A stretch of 8,918 bases of DNA from an uncultured Eubacteriales bacterium (GTDB lineage Bacteria > Bacillota > Clostridia > TANB77 > CAG-508), in contig CABTXJ010000029.1 in NCBI GenBank assembly GCA_902488785.1, positions 1 through 8,918 of the forward strand, read 5' to 3'. This document shows, piece by piece, positions 4,911-8,918 of this stretch; position 1 is the first letter of the stretch; the number at the start of each line of letters is the position of its first letter. Below the pieces are notes generated by a model. It was given only the letters and a program-made list of their open reading frames with translations. It had not been told where the DNA came from and searched no databases. The translations under genes and the position numbers were made by a program.

Positions 4911-7712
4911 TCATTTCTTACTTTTGTTTTTTTCTTCTAATGCTTTTTCATCTGCTTCTGATTTTACTTCTGTTTTTTCTTTTTCTTCTGCTTTAGCATT
5001 TTGCTTTTCTTTTTCTTTTAATTGCTTTTCTCTAGCTTTTTCTAAGTTATCTATAAGCATTAATAATCTATCTACATCTTTACCTTGGTTCTCATAATTT
5101 GAAGCCTTATTATTTTTAATGTCATTTTTTTGCTGTATTATTGAATTTTCAATCATCTCAATATTTTCATAGTCTTCTATTTCAAGGTATACAGCACTTT
5201 CACCAAATAGGTTAGTAACTGCTTGTAATAGGTTATCACCTATTGCAACTCTGTTTCCATTAGATACAATAACTTTTCTAAGTACTGGTGCTGTCTTTTC
5301 ATTTATATATGTTTGATATACTGGTTCTACATATAGTAATGAATTTTTTATTGGGATTATTATTGAATCACTAGTAATTTCTGTACCTAATTTTTCAATT
5401 TCTTTTATTTGCTCTTGTACATTTTTATCTTGCTTAATTTCTCCCCTAATATTGCTTATACTCATTGATATATCATTTTTACTAAATCTATATAGTGTCA
5501 AATTATTTTTACCATCAATATTTTCACCCATTATATATGCATTTGTATTTTTCCTATTAGCTGGTGTAAACATTGCAAATCTTCCAACTTTTCTATTTCC
5601 ATCATTATCTTTAAGTATTGTGTATATACTATAATTACTTTGCATATATTTTATTTTATCTAACTCATCATCATTATATATCTTTGATAATTCCCAAATA
5701 TCATCACCCTTAAATATTTGATCTGCAGATATTCCATGATATGTAGATATTACTCTTGATTGTATATCAAATAGGAATGTTGGATATACCATTTGTTTTT
5801 TTATTGTATCGTCTAATTTATCATAATCATTAAATAATTTAGGATATGTATTTACATATGTAGTTGCAATTGGATCATCTCTATCTACTATATAGTATTT
5901 CATTTCTCCATCATATGCATCAATTACAACTTTTATAGAATTTCTAATATAGTTAATTCTCTCTACTCCACCATTTTTACCAGGTGTTGCAATTTTTTGT
6001 GAATAAGGATATGCATTTGTAGTTGTATATGCATCAATTATCCATTTTAATTTTCCATCTTTTGCTATTACCATATATGGATTTTTATCATATTTTAATC
6101 CAGGTATAGCAGTTTTAGCTCTTGAAATTATTTGCCTATTTAGTAATACCTTACTATCTTTAGTATATTCTCCACTAAGTAATTCAAAGTCTCTATTAAC
6201 TAGTGCATATGCAAGCCTTTGAATAGCATTTAATCTTATTCCACCTTTTCCTTCATAATTATTTTCAGATGTTTCTAAAAGTGAAATTGGATAATCTAAT
6301 TCTTTACCTTGACTAGAATTAGTTATTACATCATTTGTTGTATTTTGTCCATAATATATTCTAGGCTGTGTAACTTTTATTCCATTATATTCTTGATTTT
6401 CAAATCCTTCAGATGACTTTAAAATTCTATTATTTGCAGATATCTTGCTAGCATCTATAACTTCTCCAAAGTTACCATGTGTATACCTATATTTTTTGTC
6501 TGCTTCTGTCTTGTCTTTTTTAAGATCTACTTCTCTTGCCGCTAAATATTTAAGTCCATCTGTATTATTGTGTAATACAGCTAAATTATAGTCATAAAAA
6601 TCTTCATATGCTTTTTCTCTTTTTAATGATTCAATTACAGTTCTATCTGTAACTATAGGGGCATCTTCTAATATCTTATTATTTTGTTTAACATCTTCTA
6701 ATGTTAACTTTTTTGCATCACCTATATCTTTCTTATCATAATTTAACTTATATGCTACTTTTGTAGCTTCAATATTATTATTTATATATTTTTCTTCTTT
6801 TTCTCTTTCACCAATCTTACCTATTGTATTATCTGCTATTAAAAGTACAAATCCCATAAGTACTATTGTTATTGGTACAATTACTACAGCTTTTATTATT
6901 TCTTTGTTTTCTGATTTTTTAAATCCTTTAACAAATTTAATTAATGAATATATCATTGCTACAGTAAGTAGTCTTGATAGCCATAATCTTACATTTACAT
7001 CTATAAAGCCTGCTCCTGTTAAATATCTTCCAGATATTCCATGTCTTTTTACCATATCTGATGATAATATATCTGGTCTTAATAGTGCATTATATAATAT
7101 CAAAAATATTGCAAAGCATGTTGCTATTCTAAGTATTATTTTGATAAATCTACTATTTTTAAATTCTTCTGTTGTAAGTCCACCTATATGATTATTTATA
7201 ACTATCATATTATATATTGTTACATATATTATTAATGCAACTAAATATATTAATACAACTTTAATTATATTTTTAATAATAGGTAGTGCTATTATTAAAT
7301 AACTATAGTCCAAATTATATATTGGATCTTTTGTTCCAAACCAACCCATATTAAATAGTGTAAGCATTTGTCCTGCCAAAAAGTTTTGTACAAAATAACC
7401 TGCAATTGTTGAAAGTACTAATGCACTTGACTTATTAATAAAGCTTGGCATTTCCTTATTATTCTTAGCGTAAAATTCTTTAAAACCTTTTTTAATTGAA
7501 TTATTAACAAGTACTATAATTATATATGATATTATAAATGTTACTGCAAATATACATGCTCTTTCAAGTACATTTGTATGATATACAGTTTCAAATTCTT
7601 TTCCTAATTCTTTGAATTTAATCAAATTACCACTATATGATACATAAGCAATTAGTAACACTATTACTGATATTATTGTAGTAATTATTGTTCTTTTTTT
7701 ATCTATTTTCAT
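4911..7712 (-). CDS. UPF0182 (COG1615) family large membrane protein
   Basis: At 933 residues it has the usual length for this family, which has no settled function. The N-terminal ~295 residues hold about seven membrane spans (near 8-27, 52-70, 96-114, 138-170, 190-209, 241-261, 272-293). The family signatures FGTKDPIYNLD (125-135) and GAGFIDVNVRL (233-243) lie between them. The rest should be a large extracytoplasmic domain. It carries YINNNIEATKVAY (309-321), QPRIYYG (449-455), KELDYP (470-475) and KWIIDAYTTTNAYPYS (556-571). Further family blocks are NYIRNSIKVVIDAYDG (587-602), YPTFLFDIQ (643-651), LLYVEPVYQ (792-800) and LRKVIVSNG (811-819). The last ~45 residues are a Lys/Glu-rich probable coiled coil. 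The ATG at 7712 follows AGGAG that overlaps the ftsY stop, so it is co-translated with ftsY. Family assignment is very strong; function is unknown. Confidence 0.93.
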   Translation of the reverse strand: MKIDKKRTIITTIISVIVLLIAYVSYSGNLIKFKELGKEFETVYHTNVLERACIFAVTFIISYIIIVLVNNSIKKGFKEFYAKNNKEMPSFINKSSALVLSTIAGYFVQNFLAGQMLTLFNMGWFGTKDPIYNLDYSYLIIALPIIKNIIKVVLIYLVALIIYVTIYNMIVINNHIGGLTTEEFKNSRFIKIILRIATCFAIFLILYNALLRPDILSSDMVKRHGISGRYLTGAGFIDVNVRLWLSRLLTVAMIYSLIKFVKGFKKSENKEIIKAVVIVPITIVLMGFVLLIADNTIGKIGEREKEEKYINNNIEATKVAYKLNYDKKDIGDAKKLTLEDVKQNNKILEDAPIVTDRTVIESLKREKAYEDFYDYNLAVLHNNTDGLKYLAAREVDLKKDKTEADKKYRYTHGNFGEVIDASKISANNRILKSSEGFENQEYNGIKVTQPRIYYGQNTTNDVITNSSQGKELDYPISLLETSENNYEGKGGIRLNAIQRLAYALVNRDFELLSGEYTKDSKVLLNRQIISRAKTAIPGLKYDKNPYMVIAKDGKLKWIIDAYTTTNAYPYSQKIATPGKNGGVERINYIRNSIKVVIDAYDGEMKYYIVDRDDPIATTYVNTYPKLFNDYDKLDDTIKKQMVYPTFLFDIQSRVISTYHGISADQIFKGDDIWELSKIYNDDELDKIKYMQSNYSIYTILKDNDGNRKVGRFAMFTPANRKNTNAYIMGENIDGKNNLTLYRFSKNDISMSISNIRGEIKQDKNVQEQIKEIEKLGTEITSDSIIIPIKNSLLYVEPVYQTYINEKTAPVLRKVIVSNGNRVAIGDNLLQAVTNLFGESAVYLEIEDYENIEMIENSIIQQKNDIKNNKASNYENQGKDVDRLLMLIDNLEKAREKQLKEKEKQNAKAEEKEKTEVKSEADEKALEEKNKSKK

Positions 7713-7720
7713 AATAACTC

Positions 7721-8656
7721 CTATGATATAACTGCTCTTACAAAATCTTCTGCATCAAATTTTTTTAAGTCATCTTGCTTTTCTCCTACACCAATATATT
7801 TTACTGGTATTTTAGTAGAGTCGGCAATTCCAATTATTACTCCACCTTTAGATGTTCCATCTAATTTTGTAAGAATATATCCTGTAATATTTGTAACTTC
7901 AGAAAATGCTTTTGATTGTTCAATAGCATTTTGTCCTGTTGTTCCATCTAATACTAAATATGTTTCCTTTAAAATTTCGTCTTTCATAACTTTATCTATT
8001 GTATTATTTATCTTACCTAACTCTGCCATAAGATTTTTCTTATTGTGCAATCTTCCAGCAGTATCAATTATTATTATATCATATTTTTCATTTTTTGCAC
8101 CCTCTAGTGCTCTATGTACTACAGAAGATGGATCTTCGCCTTCTTTTGCATCTGAGATATCAACTCCTACTCTATTTGCCCATTCAGTTATTTGTTCTAC
8201 AGCTGCTGCTCTAAATGTATCTGCAGGAACCAATAATACTTTTTTACCTTCATTTTTGTAATTATTTGCAAGTTTAGCAATTGATGTAGTTTTACCTACA
8301 CCATTTACTCCAATTACCAAAATACATTTTGTTAAATTGTTTTCTTTTAGTTTCTTTTCCTTTTCAAGTTCTTTTTCTTTATCTTCTACATCAACTGTTT
8401 CAATTAATATACTTACTAGTTCATCTTTTACTTCATCTACTTCTTTTAAATTTTTAAGTTTTATATTTTTTCTTAATTTATCAACAATTTTTAATGAAGT
8501 TTGCATTCCTACATCAGATATAATTAAAGTTTCTTCTAATTCTTCTAATAATTCTTCATCCACTTTTCTAAAATTTGCAAAAACTTTATTAACATTATTT
8601 CCTAATTTTTCACTTGTTTTTTTAAGTCCTCTTTTTATACTATCAAATATTCCCAT
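7721..8656 (-). CDS. ftsY: Signal recognition particle receptor FtsY (SRP-GTPase)
   Basis: FtsY is the SRP receptor. It pairs with Ffh at the inner membrane, and joint GTP hydrolysis hands ribosome-nascent chains to SecYEG. The 311 residues are a minimal form with no long acidic A domain. A short basic amphipathic N-terminus (MGIFDSIKRGLKKTSEKLG) probably binds lipid, and the helical N domain runs to about 90. A charged linker (91-107, rich in Lys/Glu) leads to the G domain. GTPase motifs are GVNGVGKTT (116-124), DTFRAAA (146-152), DTAGR (198-202), TKLDG (263-267) and GVGEKQDDL (289-297). All are intact, so it should be active. The ATG at 8656 has AAGGA about 8 bases upstream. It lies between a dockerin-like gene (10-base gap) and the UPF0182 gene (8-base gap), so all three are probably one transcript whose promoter lies beyond the right edge. 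Confidence 0.98.
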   Translation of the reverse strand: MGIFDSIKRGLKKTSEKLGNNVNKVFANFRKVDEELLEELEETLIISDVGMQTSLKIVDKLRKNIKLKNLKEVDEVKDELVSILIETVDVEDKEKELEKEKKLKENNLTKCILVIGVNGVGKTTSIAKLANNYKNEGKKVLLVPADTFRAAAVEQITEWANRVGVDISDAKEGEDPSSVVHRALEGAKNEKYDIIIIDTAGRLHNKKNLMAELGKINNTIDKVMKDEILKETYLVLDGTTGQNAIEQSKAFSEVTNITGYILTKLDGTSKGGVIIGIADSTKIPVKYIGVGEKQDDLKKFDAEDFVRAVIS

Positions 8657-8666
8657 AAATGTTTCC

Positions 8667-8918
8667 TTAAATTATTCCATATTTTATTTTAATTAATTCA
8701 ACTATAGCATATGTCATATTACTTACACTAACAATATTTGGTGTATATTCTTCTACTGCTTTTTTATCAAAACCAATTTGTACATATGCTGCTAATTTTT
8801 CTTCTTCTGTAAACTGTTTTCTTTCATTAATTATTACTATCATTTTCTTTAAATCATCTACTGTTATTTTTCCATCAAATGTAATATCGCCTTTTCTAAT
8901 AATTGTATATTTCTTTCC
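8667..8918 (-). CDS. C-terminal fragment with dockerin-like calcium-binding repeat (partial, 5' end beyond right edge)
   Basis: A frame open from the right edge codes for 83 residues before TAA at 8669-8667, so only the C-terminus is seen. Fragment residues 10-22, GDITFDGKITVDD, match the dockerin/EF-hand-like loop D-x-T-x-D-G-x-x-x-x-x-D. This is followed by the expected helix (LKKMIVIINERK) and TEEEKLAAYV, which resembles the linker between the two dockerin repeats. The second repeat is degenerate: the AAYV is not followed by a D-x-N-x-D-G loop, although the final VSVSNMTYAIVELIKIKYG keeps a helix-like pattern. Family knowledge: such modules end secreted or surface proteins in Clostridia. 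The rest of this protein is outside the window, so its function cannot be stated. It ends 10 bases before ftsY on the same strand and probably shares its transcript. Confidence 0.7.
   Translation of the reverse strand, partial: GKKYTIIRKGDITFDGKITVDDLKKMIVIINERKQFTEEEKLAAYVQIGFDKKAVEEYTPNIVSVSNMTYAIVELIKIKYGII

Noticed and set aside
4911..4913. Mycoplasma-type genetic code suggested by the very high A+T
   Set aside because: Trp residues in conserved positions (for example MGWFG in UPF0182) use TGG, and TGA is the natural stop of the UPF0182 gene at the end of its charged tail.
8043..8696. Plus-strand open frames opposite ftsY
   Set aside because: They are Ser/Phe-rich mirror frames of the FtsY charged and GTPase regions with no supporting signals.
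8667..8918. The C-terminus of SMC upstream of ftsY
   Set aside because: The fragment has a dockerin-like calcium loop and none of the SMC signature or Walker B motifs.
1..8918. CRISPR arrays, tRNA or rRNA genes, insertion sequences, attachment sites
   Set aside because: Read on both strands, no regularly spaced repeats, cloverleaf-like segments, transposase motifs or terminal inverted repeats were seen; the AT-rich repeats present are short and local.

Overview
The window is very AT-rich (roughly a quarter G+C by eye) and uses the standard bacterial code: Trp is TGG, and TGA appears as a stop. Ribosome-binding sites are strong and AGGAGG-like, and intergenic DNA is short. Together with a B. 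subtilis-type zinc cytidine deaminase, a UPF0182 protein and a dockerin-like module, this points to a low-GC Gram-positive anaerobe of the Clostridia type. I cannot name a genus. Most genes are on the minus strand, so the descriptions below run right to left in the direction of transcription.

Right block (8918 to 4911, minus): the C-terminal end of a protein with a dockerin-like calcium loop enters from the right edge. It is followed after 10 bases by ftsY (SRP receptor GTPase). After only 8 bases comes a 933-residue UPF0182/COG1615 membrane protein whose Shine-Dalgarno overlaps the ftsY stop codon. A strong hairpin at 4816-4851, usable in both directions, ends this transcript.

Middle (4343-4851): a compact divergent promoter region. 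One promoter (TTGACA, 17 bases, TATTAT) drives a single small ASCH-domain gene on the plus strand. The other (TTGTAA, 17 bases, TATAAT) drives the left operon on the minus strand.

Left operon (4300 to 967, minus): GT2 glycosyltransferase, TtcA-family PP-loop tRNA thiolase (stop/start overlap TAATG), a second and paralogous GT2 glycosyltransferase, and cytidine deaminase, ending at an AT-rich hairpin at 873-909. Beyond it, a multi-pass membrane protein of unknown function starts at 776 and runs off the left edge.

How the genes may work together: FtsY delivers membrane proteins to the translocon, and the UPF0182 protein made next to it is a large membrane protein. The glycosyltransferases probably build surface glycans. 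TtcA and Cdd are a tRNA-modification and a pyrimidine-salvage enzyme and have no obvious link to glycan synthesis. Most of the window is ordinary chromosomal content. The best leads are the paralogous GT2 pair around a tRNA thiolase, the divergent cysteine pattern of that thiolase, the dockerin-like tail before ftsY, and the unidentified left-edge membrane protein.
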